Source: Oreohelix idahoensis
Taxonomy: Eukaryota > Mollusca > Gastropoda > Stylommatophora > Oreohelicidae
Length of the DNA stretch: 64,000 nt
NCBI GenBank assembly: GCA_024509875.1
Contig: JAMPIV010000582.1
Location: forward strand, 62,001 to 126,000
Reading direction: 5' to 3'
Below are positions 35,963 to 45,953 of this stretch, in pieces. The notes below the pieces were generated by a model. It was given only the letters and a program-made list of their open reading frames with translations. It was not told the origin of the DNA and did not search any database. Each line of letters starts with the position of its first letter. Position 1 is the first letter of the stretch. Both the position numbers and the translations under genes were made by a program.

Positions 35963-36110
35963 GGAAATTCAGAACCGGTGGGCACAGAGAGAGAGCTTCT
36001 TATATAACTGCAAGCTTCCTGCCACATCAGCATCCAGGGAAACTCTGAAATACTTGTTGTTCTTGAAGATTCCCAAGCCACCACCACAGACAGGCTTTTA
36101 AGATAAGTCC
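35963..36110 (+). CDS. Weak candidate terminal exon, unrecognised
   Basis: After AAATTCAG (ends 35971) a frame starting AACCGGTGG runs 45 codons to a TAA near 36101: it includes NCKLPATSASRETLKYLLFL and ends KPPPQTGF. The composition is protein-like, but the acceptor is poor. A better acceptor (CCTTCTTATTTCAG) upstream at 35915-35930 leads only to short frames; that acceptor is nearly the same as the one before the 5304 exon. I do not recognise the product. Confidence 0.22.
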
Positions 36111-36889
36111 ATTAAAATTGGCACTTGAGGACTCATCCTTATCATTCCACCCAAATACAAGAAATTAAAAGAGGGCATGATGAAACACACAAACCCTCAA
36201 ATCATTGACAGAATTCTTATCCAGTGTTAACATATTCCAGTAGGGAGCACAAACCTATTGATATTTTAGACTTATCATTTTATGGACAGGATATCCACAC
36301 TATATATTTAAAACTTGTAAATAAAGACACATTTCTTTGAGTTGAAAATTCCTGTTCCAGAACATTGAGGTTCAGGAATATTAAAAATTGTAATATCATT
36401 ATATAACTTCACACACAGTCTTACTTAATTCAATTATATTGAGTTATAGTTGTGTTTGTTTTATTGACACATCACTATACCTACATTACCCTAGACACGT
36501 AGCCATATAACATACCCAGAAAATATTTTCCAGAGTGAGATCTCAGAGAGGTAGCGGATAGGTACCTTGAGAATACAACATCATCAACAATTAGACTCGG
36601 GGACTTACACAGCTTTACCTCACTCTGTTTACACTTAGTTGAGTAGCACCAATAACCTCTCATATTACCACAGAGATCCCTTGTTGTGATTTCTGTAGCA
36701 ATTTATTCTATATGTTGAGTGTGCTAGTCGTGTGCAGGATCTGAACACAGATGCTCTTACAACATGCTTGGCAGAAGCAGCTTCTTTCTGGTCTCCATAG
36801 AGACATTGGGAACTACAAGGGTTGACAGCAGGCAAAGAGATGACGTTTGCATATCAAACTATAGCAGGTCGCGATAATGTCTGCCGGCA

Positions 36890-37175
36890 TGAGGGAATAA
36901 TACTTACTTTCTTAGTCGTTTCTCTTCCACACTGGGATGTAGAGGTTTGCCAGAAAAGGCGCCATACTATCCTATCGGCTGTCTTCCTCCTGGCCTTGTT
37001 CCAATCTAGTCCTCGGTCCTTCAGAGATTGTCTAATGTTGTGATCCCAGCAAACTCTGAGTCGTCCTGGAGGTCTAGATCCTAGGTTTTTGGTTTCTCAT
37101 ATTTGTCGTGGTAGCCGATCTTTCCTAATTCTGCAGATATGAACAAACCATCGTAATTAGGGAAGATGAGGAAAT
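36890..37175 (-). pseudogene. LINE C-terminal remnant (family b), copy 1
   Basis: Collinear with 55280-55590 on the same strand but more diverged, with several stops. Shared landmarks on the plus strand: GTCGTGGTAGCCGATCTT and CGGCTGTCTTCCTCCTGGCC. Confidence 0.7.
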
Positions 37176-37436
37176 CATACACTGCTAATGTTAACATCTA
37201 CAGGTTAAACTACTCTTATAATATTACAGCAAGCTGTTAAATTACAAATTATTGAATCTGTAACTACAATTCTTGAACCCACAGACAAATGATACTAATT
37301 TCTTGTAAACTGTTATAAAGTGTGACATGTCAACAAAGTAGCAAATAAAACTAGCTGCAGAAACTATTGTTTCGTATCAAGATTGTTTTTTTTTTTTTTT
37401 TGTATGTTTCGAAAACTGAATAAAAATGTATTGCGT

Positions 37437-37526
37437 GGAAAATGTTTCAGAAACCTAAGTCTCGAATGAATTGCTCTACTTCCGGAAATTATCTTTTCGT
37501 TGACTGTCAATACTCAGGTGCTGATC
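37437..37526. repeat. Short repeat H, copy 1
   Basis: GGAAATTATCTT, CGTTGACTGT and GCTGATCTG in order; the same series is at 48453-48535, immediately right of LTR element 2. Confidence 0.6.
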
Positions 37527-37530
37527 TGTA

Positions 37531-38590
37531 AATAACACATAAGGAAGGGAAACCCGAGGCCTGTAAACAGTAAATTAATATTAGACAAACATAAAGGTAT
37601 GTTTTCAGGCACTCGTAAGAAATAAAGAAGTAGAACACTTGGACAACAGAAAAACAACAGACGTGAGTGGCTTACCCAGGGTTCGAACCCCGTACCTTCC
37701 GTACGACAACTCCGCCTAGCTATCAAGCGAATCACACTGACCCCACGGCCAGCTAGGCATCCCCAAAAAAGGATGCTTTGCTGACTATTTATCAGTACGA
37801 AACACACAAGATAACACCGGAAGTATACAGTGGACAACTCAGCCCTTTAATGACGCAATCACTTCTGTTGTTCCCCTATTAACAGTATGTGTCAGTCCAA
37901 ACAAGACAAAGACCTTGATACTGGGTCCAGTAAATAGTAGAAGACTTAAGGACAGTAGTATAGAATAGAGGGTAGGTTTCTGGTATTGTATAAACATAAA
38001 TAACACATAAGGAAGGGAAACCCGAGGCCTGTAAACAGTAAATTAATATTAGACAAACATAAAGGTATGTTTTCAGGCACTCGTAAGAAATAAAGAAGTA
38101 GAACATTTGGACAACAGAAAAACAACAGACGTGAGTGGCTTACCCAGGGTTCGAACCCCGTACCTTCCGTACGACAACTCCGCCTAGCTATCAAGCGAAT
38201 CACACTGACCCCACGGCCAGCTAGGCATCCCCAAAAAAGGATGCTTTGCTGACTATTTATCAGTACGAAACACACAAGATAACACCGGAAGTATACAGTG
38301 GGCAACTCAGCCCTTTAATGACGCAATCACTTCTGTTGTTCCCCTATTAACAGTATGTGTCAGTCCAAACAAGACAAAGACCTTGATACTGGGTCCAGTA
38401 AATAGTAGAAGACTTAAGGACAGTAGTATAGAATAGAGGGTAGGTTTCTGGTATTGTATAAACATAAATAACACATAAGGAAGGGAAACCCGAGGCCTGT
38501 AAACAGTAAATTAATATTAGACAAACATAAAGGTATGTTTTCAGGCACTCGTAAGAAATAAAGAAGTAGAACACTTGGACAACAGAAAAA
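37531..38590. repeat. 468-bp tandem repeat, two full copies and one partial
   Basis: Copies at 37531-37998 and 37999-38466 differ at only a couple of positions; a third stops at about 38590. Each full unit holds a minus-strand tRNA-headed SINE (type D). Near-identity means a very recent duplication or an assembly artefact. Confidence 0.93.
37560..37770 (-). mobile_element. SINE type D, copy 1 (copy 2 at 38028-38238)
   Basis: Minus strand starts GGATGCCTAGCTGGCCGTGG with an A-box-like GGTCAGTGTGATTC and a B box GGGTTCGAACCCTGG, then a body ending near the CATACCTTTATGTTTGTC segment. A diverged relative is at 39285-39445. tRNA-like boxes without a foldable anticodon arm argue against a real tRNA gene. 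Confidence 0.65.
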
Positions 38591-38779
38591 CTATTTACTG
38601 GACCCAGTATCAAGGTCTTTGTCTTGTTTGGACTGACACATACTGTTAATAGGGGAACAACAGAAGTGATTGCTTCATTAAAGGGCTGAGTTGCCCACTG
38701 TATACTTCCGGTGTTATCTTGTGTGTTTCGTACTGATAAATAGTCAGCAAAGCATCCTTTTTTGGGGATGCCTAGCTGG

Positions 38780-38780
<1 letters not shown>
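38591..38780. repeat. Inverted copy of part of the 468-bp unit
   Basis: Reverse complement of 38216-38405. It carries the copy-2 variant (GGGCAACTC), so it derives from copy 2 or 3. It is followed by (AATC)n at 38780-38811. Confidence 0.9.

Positions 38781-38811
<31 letters not shown>
38780..38811. repeat. AATC microsatellite
   Basis: Eight AATC units at the end of the inverted piece. Confidence 0.95.
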
Positions 38812-38812
<1 letters not shown>

Positions 38813-39150
38813 CCCTTTAGCTCCCGGGGAGCATAGGCCTTCAACAAACACATGCCAAGTTCTCATGTCATGTGCCATCACGTTCTTTCCACGTCTTTCT
38901 CATCATTTTCACTTCTGTCTCCAGTTTTCTTCTCCGTGTGTTTTTTGGTCTACCTCTGCCTCTCTTATCCTGGCGGTTCCAGAGCAAGAACTACCTTGGA
39001 ATGTTATCAACAGGTTTTCTCAATGTGGGATAAATCCATCACTAGCGTCTTTTTCTCACTTCTTATTCCACTGGCACCGGCTTTCTTTGGGTTGCGAGCC
39101 TCCTTTCCAGAGGACCTTCTTCTGTCATGGACAGCTGAATTGACTAACAT
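38812..39150 (-). pseudogene. LINE C-terminal remnant (family a)
   Basis: Minus-strand fragments in shifted frames match the 56.6 kb copy, including the AAGGCCTATGCTCC 3' end and the CAAGGTAGTTCTTGCTCTGG segment. Heavily broken. Confidence 0.65.
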
Positions 39151-39204
39151 TCCGTATTTGGCCTGTCCAAATTGTTTGTTTACGTGTTTGTGGTAATGAT
39201 TCTT

Positions 39205-39495
39205 GTTACACGATGGGGCAACCAGCCTCATGCCCAATCCTCTTTTTGCGACATGCCTGGTAGGGAACAGTAAATAAAATAATATTACATGCATAAAGGT
39301 ATGTTTCAGGCACTCGTGAGAAATAAAGAAGTAGAAAACTAGACAATAGAAAAACAACAGAATTGAGTGGCTTACAGGAGAATCAAACCCAGGACATTCC
39401 GAACGGCACCACCTCCTAGCTACGGAAGCGAATCACACTATCACAGTGTTATTGTTCTTTGCTCCTATTTCGGGCACCAGTAACACACAGGTGAA
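39205..39495 (+). repeat. Dispersed repeat F, interrupted by a SINE D relative
   Basis: CAACCAGCCTCATGCCCAAT and TGCGACATGCCTGGTAGGG at the left and CACCAGTAACACACAGGTG at the right match the uninterrupted copy at 18175-18310. Between them (39260-39445) lies a minus-strand SINE D relative. Confidence 0.5.
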
Positions 39496-39512
39496 ACAAA
39501 TTTATTGTGTAG

Positions 39513-41733
39513 TGTCACAGAGAGTTTTATGAGAAATAAATTCTCTATATTCTCTTATTTTTTCTACCCGTGTTCTCTATTGCATTATCACTCTTTACCC
39601 TTTTCCTGTATTTTTCGCATTCGTTCGTTTGCGAGAAATATTTTATTTTGCATTCTCACTTTACCGTTTTCTTTCTCATACTGGGATACGCATTTCTATT
39701 ATGTAAGACGTCAGCCACTTAGGTAGACGAGAAATTGTGAATATGCATCTATCTCCGACATACGAGCAGACTTTTGTCTGCACTTTCAGCTGACACGCGC
39801 GTTTTCTTCGGCCGAGTTGCTCGGTGAGGTGTGAATCGCGCCAGACATGCTCGATCAGAGTAGACAGAGTGTCTAGCATTTCTCATATGACACTCAAGCT
39901 CCACGGCCAGTTTTTCGCGTAAGGTGCGTAGACGCACGTTTTGGCAGTTATGAGCTAGCGTCTAAGCAGACGTAGGTGTTAAGACGAGAAGGGGAGACTA
40001 TTTTGGGGTTTCGCAATAACGTGGGATCTTTTGTCTGATTTTAAGATATTAACCAGAGTTTGAAACTAGATTTTCATTCTTACTCCTAAATCTGCAGTAG
40101 ACAGATCGCCAGGCTAGAAAAATATCTTGCGTATTGAAAAGTCTTTAGTTTCTGGGCAACATTTTGCCGAGTTCTAGACTACCATAATATTGAATGATTC
40201 TAGTTCGTGGTATTAATCTGTAGTTCTGTGCGGAGGTAAATATTTTATATTAGATATCTAGTGATTTTGTGAAGTGGTTAAGGTGTAAAACCGCTTTTTT
40301 CCCTAGTTAGATTTTGTGCAGATTAATTAAAATATAGTCTGTATTATTTTCTAGTGACGTGTTTCAGTGGAAAGCAGAATAAAGTATAATTTCTAGCTTA
40401 AAACCAGGTAGCTATCACTAATTAAATTTAACTGCTAAATAATCAGACGAGAATATATTTTAAAATTAACTTATGACTGAAATGCTACATCAGTGAGTAT
40501 TGACAGGATACGTAAGTATTCCCAATTCATGATGATTGATTTTATGTATATAACTTATTTTACGGGAAGTTTTAAATGATAAGTCAAGCTGTACGCTTGC
40601 AGTTTAAAAATGTAACTTATAACGCGTACCTAGTAAGTATAATTATTTTATATATGTTTTTTCCTTTATTCAGTGAATACTGGGGTTAACCCTAACTTTG
40701 CCAGCGTTAAGTACTGATGAGGGATATCTGTGAAGAACTAAAACATTTTCCTTGAAAGCCGTGGTGCATAATCTTTACAAGTACCCTATAGGTTAAATGA
40801 AGTAACAGGCCTATCGCTCCATATTTAATTCTTCCTGAGAAACAACTCAAGTACATTTTTAGCCTATGTGGCAAGAAACATATTAACGTCAGTAACATTC
40901 CGACGGAGTTTTGACTAGTGGTGTGGTGACCAAATATAGTCCTTTCCTGAAAGTAGACACCGATCTGACATTCCTCATTTCTAGAAACCTAAGCTATTGA
41001 CACTGTGCTCGTTGTTAATGTTCGTGCCTGGACAATTTTAATGTGACCTAAACAGACATCCGAAAAATAAGAACACCCAAGGATTCGTTCCCGGAAGCAG
41101 AGAATTCAACCCGTCTTTTTGGAACTTGGGATCTCTTGGTCAAAGACTGATATTGACGATTCTGTATGTGAATGTCCTAAAAATTAGGTTTCCAGAGGCT
41201 GTTAACAAAGCTGTAAGAATGCAAGAGTGCACGTGGCCACGGCTGAGTAAATAGAGTGAATGCAGGTCTGAGTGTTTCTTTATTGTTGTAATTTGGCACT
41301 CATTTTGCTATCTTAACTTTCTTTATGCAAGTATTGCTAACCATATTTCCCTTAAAATAGAGCAGGGATATCAAGTCTGTCCATACCTTAAAAGGGGGAA
41401 ATATTAGACCAAATCATATGTATCCGTGACTCTTTGGGGCTATAATCGTTCTCTTAACGGGACTGTGGGCTAAACATCGAGGGAAGATCATAACTGCGGG
41501 TCTATCTTGTCTTGTAGCATTTCATTGATTTTTTGACTATTTGTATATGCTTTGATGTAATTTTATATGTCGTGAGAGAAGTTTGTTATGATAATTAAAC
41601 TACTCAATAATTATTCCAGCGTGTCGGTCAGTTTCGTTCCAAAATATCTATATAATCACTGTTATAGTTTTCCCACGTCTGTGTGTTTAACTGTCGTAAC
41701 TTGAATGTGCGTGCACGTGAGTGGATAGAGATA

Positions 41734-41828
<95 letters not shown>

Positions 41829-42037
41829 TTAGACTGTCTGACTCCTCTAAATCTGTGGTAGAAGATAGGTGAAAGAGAGAAGATTTCTCGCTTTCAGAGA
41901 CAGCCTCTATCACATTCTACCATCTCACTAGTGGAAATCTATTGCTATTACTATCTATCACTGTGACTATCACTTATTCTAATCTAATCAGAAGGGACCA
42001 ACCCAAGTCTTAATTCTCCTATCAAAAATCTACGACA
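39513..42037 (+). repeat. 5' LTR of element 2
   Basis: 2525 bp, unusually long. Contains a TA microsatellite (41737-41818) also present in the 3' LTR. No credible protein gene; short minus frames are conserved only because the LTR is duplicated. Confidence 0.93.
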
Positions 42038-42773
42038 AATGGGGTCTCGTCTATCGGGATTTTGAACTTTGAATAGGAAGACGAGACGACAAATATCAGC
42101 TCGTCTTTAAGATTCTTTATTCTGATATAGAGTAAGAGTGTGATGTCTTGTGAGTTGTTATATCTTTAAAAATAATTTATCCCCTAGACTAAACGATCTG
42201 TTTATGGGCGTGCTGACCACACAACTAATAATTGTTTTTCCACAGCATTTTGAGTAATATACATTTGAGTTTGAGGTTGATTTTGTCGGAATATATGTTA
42301 ATTACTGATTTTGTAATACTAAACGCTGGTATAGTTTGTGAGTGTATAACATTCACAGGGTTCTGAAGAAGTAGGTGTTTGAGCAAAGCTAAGGAGTGCG
42401 TTCAGACAATTACGTCCTGTTAATTGCCTCCCTTACCCTAACTGTCTTCAGGGGTAAACTTGATAGTGGATTAAAAATTAAGGGGATTTTTTTTTCTTCC
42501 TTAAATAATTTTTCAATAATTATTTTGTTTCCACTGTAGCAACTTATTTGTTAGTGAGTAAATCTTAACTACCATTTATTTCGCATAGTCATCTGCATTA
42601 GGTGCTTTATTGCCGATTAATAGCAGCGATAGTTAGACACTATATATTTTGGAGGAGGTATCCCAGGTTAAAGTATATCATCATTTTGATTTTGGTATTT
42701 TCTCGTAAGTGGTAGGAACCAGTGTATCATTTTCTTATTTCTTACTCGTCTAAGTCTCAGTCACCTATTTACT
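42038..42773 (+). other. Leader of element 2 with possible primer-binding site
   Basis: Two bases after the LTR, TGGGGTCTCGTCTATC begins with TGG as a tRNA 3'-CCA primer would need. I cannot assign the tRNA. The remaining ~700 bases are non-coding leader up to the Gag ATG at 42774. Confidence 0.5.
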
Positions 42774-43820
42774 ATGACAGAGAGGGCGAAGCTTAGACAG
42801 ATCCTCATGGACGAAGCGAGAGAAGAAGGTTTGGACGGAGAAGAAGCGAAAGCTTTTGTCAGGGACGAACTTGATAGATATGATGCGGAGCAGAAGGAGA
42901 AAGCAGCTGAAGCTAGAGAGCAGAAGAAGATGGACGAGGAAATGGAAATCCGCAGGGAGAGAGAAAGAGAGAAGGAGAGACAGCATGAGAAGGAGAGAGA
43001 GGAGAGACAGCATGAGAAGGAGGGAGAGGAGAGACAGCTTGAGGAAAAAGAGAAACAGAGACAGCATGAGTTGGCGCTAAAGACTCTAGAGTTCCAAAGC
43101 CGTGGTGCTGCCTCTACCTCCAGCAATGGAGAGTCTTCTCCTCATTCTTCCTTAACTGATCCTTCTGGCACTCAATCTCTCCACCTCACCGCTATTTCTT
43201 TCGGTCTAGAATTTTTCCCTTGTCCTAATGAGAAGATTGACACGTATCTAAAAAAATTTGAGAACATTACATCTCTGTACGGTTTAGAGAGGTCGCGTTG
43301 GAATATGAAGCTTTCCCAGGCTTTGAAAAGTTCTGCTTACGATGTGTATGCAAAACTGGAGAGCAGCCAACAAGACAATTACGATGTGTTGAAGAAAGCG
43401 TTACTGGAGCGCTTTGAAATGAATGCTCGAAAATTTTTGCAACTGTTTCGCAACAGCAGGAAGGAGAGCTCTGAAACTTTTCAGCAATTCTCGTCTCGTT
43501 TAAAGGGATATCTGACAAAGTGTCTAGAGCTCTCGCAGCTCCCCTCTACCTATGAAGGTCTCGAGGAATTTGTTATTACAGAACAAATAAAGAACACTTT
43601 GTCTGCTGATACCCGGAGATTTCTAGCTGAGCAGGGTGCAGAAAAGCTTGAAGACATCTCAGAAAAGTCTGAGCGATATCACAATGCGCTGGCTGAACTA
43701 CTGGCCACAAAACGTAAACCGACAGAAGAGCATTTTCGGAAAAATAATCTAGACCAATCTTCTCATGCTTCTAATCAGAATAACCACAGAGAAACTGGAC
43801 CTCAAAACCCCCCCTCCTGA
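42774..43820 (+). CDS. gag: Gag of element 2 with SCAN-like region
   Basis: 348 codons. Residues 1-110 form a highly charged coiled coil with RQHEKE-type repeats. Residues 140-210 are capsid-like (YLKKFENITSLYGLERSRWN). Residues about 215-305 resemble a SCAN domain: SSETFQQFSSRLKGYLTK, then FVITEQIKNTL and FLAEQGAEKL, collinear with Gag 1. No CCHC knuckle is visible, unlike Gag 1. The frame ends at a TGA just after a run of seven C (43808-43814), while the protease frame is offset by +1 and overlaps from 43765. Either a programmed frameshift or a decay mutation lies here. Confidence 0.88.
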   Translation: MTERAKLRQILMDEAREEGLDGEEAKAFVRDELDRYDAEQKEKAAEAREQKKMDEEMEIRREREREKERQHEKEREERQHEKEGEERQLEEKEKQRQHELALKTLEFQSRGAASTSSNGESSPHSSLTDPSGTQSLHLTAISFGLEFFPCPNEKIDTYLKKFENITSLYGLERSRWNMKLSQALKSSAYDVYAKLESSQQDNYDVLKKALLERFEMNARKFLQLFRNSRKESSETFQQFSSRLKGYLTKCLELSQLPSTYEGLEEFVITEQIKNTLSADTRRFLAEQGAEKLEDISEKSERYHNALAELLATKRKPTEEHFRKNNLDQSSHASNQNNHRETGPQNPPS

Positions 43821-44799
43821 AAAATCCAAGTTCTACAAAAACAAGTACCCCAACCACAGTAAACAGTCTGATCAACCCGACCGCCCTTCATGGCAGCGCA
43901 GCCAGAAAGGACAAGGTGGCAAAGGAAGAACTCCTGAGCACGGGACTAATGATCAGAGTGAGCACACCGAGCCTAAACGCATCGGATGCTTACTAACAGT
44001 CTCGCAAGGCGGAATTATTGACAGTGATTCCCAACCTGTTGGGGATAGACCCTCAACGCGAGGTACTGTTATATTGAACGGTTCTCAAACTTTTTGTTTA
44101 TTTGACACGGGGCTTTCTTATGATTGCATTGTTGCCAGACACCTGGTTAAACCCGGTCAAGAGACAGGAGAGACCGTCAAACGTTGTGGAGTTCTTAAGA
44201 GTGAGGCACCTACAGCGTTTCCCATCGCATTGGTGGAGATACACTCTGACTTTGTCAGAGGTGTGATCAAAGCGGCCGTTATGGATGACCCCATCTACCC
44301 AGTCATACTTGGCGGTAGATACGTGTTTATTGGGAAACCGGAAGAGCCGATTGTGGCAGCAGTAACTACAAGAGGGCAAACCAAGAAGGAACGGGAGCCT
44401 GCGCCTAATTTGTTACCCATGGAACTTAAAGAAGCGCAACAAAAGGACCCTACTTTGGCACCCTGCTTTAGGAAACTGCCCATGGCTAAGGAACCCAGAC
44501 AGCACGGGGACATTTTTTCTAAGGATGGCGTACTTTATCGCAGAACGGGCAAGCCTGACCAAGGTTACAACCAGCTCCTAGTACCGAAACAGTACAGAAG
44601 CCAAATCCTAGAAATGGTGCACTCTCTTCCCTTCAGCGGACATATGGGACAGAACGCCACAAACCAACGGATAACCACACATTACTGGTGGCCAGGAGTA
44701 AATACTGATATTATCAGGTATGTCAAATCCTTTGCTAGTGCCAACGTGTACCACCCAAGCAACGGACACCCCCAGTCTCTTTGGGTGAAATGCCAATAG
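43765..44799 (+). CDS. pol: Protease and integrase N-terminal domain of element 2
   Basis: Opens in +1 relative to Gag. The first ~75 residues are basic and hydrophilic. Aspartic protease follows: catalytic CLFDTGLSYD with D114-T115-G116, and VILGGRYVF downstream. Then comes the integrase zinc region (CFRKLP, DGVLYRRTGKPDQG, VHSLPFSGHMG, THYWWPGVNTDI). The HH half is present but the expected C-x2-C is replaced by F-A-S-A, so zinc binding should fail. Protease is joined straight to integrase with no reverse transcriptase between, supporting the Gmr1-type order. The frame shifts near 44763 and stops at 44799. Confidence 0.85.
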   Translation: MLLIRITTEKLDLKTPPPEKSKFYKNKYPNHSKQSDQPDRPSWQRSQKGQGGKGRTPEHGTNDQSEHTEPKRIGCLLTVSQGGIIDSDSQPVGDRPSTRGTVILNGSQTFCLFDTGLSYDCIVARHLVKPGQETGETVKRCGVLKSEAPTAFPIALVEIHSDFVRGVIKAAVMDDPIYPVILGGRYVFIGKPEEPIVAAVTTRGQTKKEREPAPNLLPMELKEAQQKDPTLAPCFRKLPMAKEPRQHGDIFSKDGVLYRRTGKPDQGYNQLLVPKQYRSQILEMVHSLPFSGHMGQNATNQRITTHYWWPGVNTDIIRYVKSFASANVYHPSNGHPQSLWVKCQ

Positions 44800-44822
44800 T
44801 GGGAACACCATTCTAACGGGTT

Positions 44823-45416
44823 GTGATCGACATTTTAGGACCCCTAGAAAGGACTAAAAGAAGGAACAGGTTTATCCTGACCTTAGTCGATACATGCACT
44901 ATGTGGGCCGAAGCTATCCCACTAAAATGCGCATATGCCAAGCAATTCGCAGAAGCCCTTGTGCAAATTTTCACTCGGTTGGGATTCCCTCAGCAAGTGT
45001 TGACGGATAACGGATCTCCATACCGAAACCTTTTGATGGATGAGATCGTGAAGATCTTGAGGGACCAGCACATCTACACTAAGCCTTATACTCTGGCAAG
45101 AAATGGGCTAGTAGAACGTGTTAACGGACACCTCAACATGATGCTAAGTAAACTGGCACAAGTGAAACCTGAAGATTGGGATTGTTGCATTCCAGCAGCT
45201 TTATTTGGCTACAGAGAATCTTCTCATACTTCCACAGGATTTCTGCCAGCCACGCTTTTATTCGGCAGACCCATTAAGGGCCCGCTTGAAGCCTTACTTT
45301 GGTCGCTGACAGACCAGAAGGCTGATGAGACAGTTGTCTCAGCAAGTAAATATGTGACGGAGTTAAAGGAAAGATTGAAACTAGGATGGGACCTAGCAAC
45401 GACAAACTTTAAGTGA
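44823..45416 (+). CDS. pol: Integrase catalytic core of element 2
   Basis: The triad is intact: Asp3 (VIDILGP), Asp62 (LTDNGSP) and Glu98 (GLVERVNG), spacing D-x35-E. The core ends with TLLFGRPIKGPLEALLWSL. This enzyme would insert element DNA into the genome. It is in a different frame from the preceding zinc region; a TAA lies at 44814-44816 just upstream, and a TGA at 45414-45416 cuts it from the C-terminal domain in the same frame. The start is not a true initiation site. Confidence 0.9.
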   Translation: MIDILGPLERTKRRNRFILTLVDTCTMWAEAIPLKCAYAKQFAEALVQIFTRLGFPQQVLTDNGSPYRNLLMDEIVKILRDQHIYTKPYTLARNGLVERVNGHLNMMLSKLAQVKPEDWDCCIPAALFGYRESSHTSTGFLPATLLFGRPIKGPLEALLWSLTDQKADETVVSASKYVTELKERLKLGWDLATTNFK

Positions 45417-45911
45417 GCACGAACAAAGCACGCTAACCGATACAGGAAAGTCGCGAAAGAAAGAGAACTGGAAGCAGGAGAGAAAGTTTTGGTGTTACTC
45501 CCTACCGGAAACAACCAACTGAGGATCGGATGGCAAGGGCCGTTTACCGTCCTGAAAAAGATTTCTAAGGCTAACTACCAGATCTCTATTGAAGGAAAGG
45601 AGAAGGTTTTCCTTTTAAATCTGTTAAAGAAATACTTGGAAAGACCGGTGCCGACCGTTGAACATCTCCTGACGATCGTCAAAATTGATGAAGATGACGA
45701 TAGTGGCAGGGAAATTCCACTGCACACACACGAAATCTTTCAAAAATGTCAGAAGCGGCGACGCTCTTTCAAGCGCGCATGGAAGACATTCAAGAGAAAG
45801 GAAACTTTCGGAGTAGACTTGAGTAGGAATTGGAGAGAGATGGAGGGGGGAGATGAGAGGGAAGAGGACAGACACCCTGAAGCTACGGATATAGGAAATT
45901 TATTTCCATAA
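45417..45911 (+). CDS. pol: Integrase C-terminal GPF domain and pol tail of element 2
   Basis: Continues the integrase frame after one TGA. Contains VLVLLPTGNNQLRIGWQGPF, matching the GPY module of element 1, then LLKKYLER. Where element 1 proceeds into reverse transcriptase, this frame gives a short basic stretch, then TFGVDLSRNW, which looks like the very end of RNase H (compare GADFLSRHP in element 1), and stops at 45911. About 450 codons have been removed in frame. Confidence 0.8.
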   Translation, partial: ARTKHANRYRKVAKERELEAGEKVLVLLPTGNNQLRIGWQGPFTVLKKISKANYQISIEGKEKVFLLNLLKKYLERPVPTVEHLLTIVKIDEDDDSGREIPLHTHEIFQKCQKRRRSFKRAWKTFKRKETFGVDLSRNWREMEGGDEREEDRHPEATDIGNLFP

Positions 45912-45938
45912 CGTAGACATGGAGTGCTTCCATATCTT

Positions 45939-45948
45939 AAAGGGGGGA
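45939..45948 (+). promoter_or_regulatory. Polypurine tract of element 2
   Basis: AAAGGGGGGA, five bases before the 3' LTR start. Confidence 0.75.
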
Positions 45949-45953
45949 CGTTC

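Noticed and set aside
37660..37760. Possible tRNA gene on the minus strand
   Set aside because: A and B boxes are present (GGTTCGAACCC), but there is no consistent acceptor stem, the sequence continues into a repeated body, and it recurs as SINE D.
37514..38790. Repeated minus frames of 107-147 codons
   Set aside because: They arise from the 468-bp tandem unit and read through a SINE head.
40707..40898. Minus frame conserved at 47146-47337
   Set aside because: Conserved only because both lie in the duplicated LTR; no coding signature.
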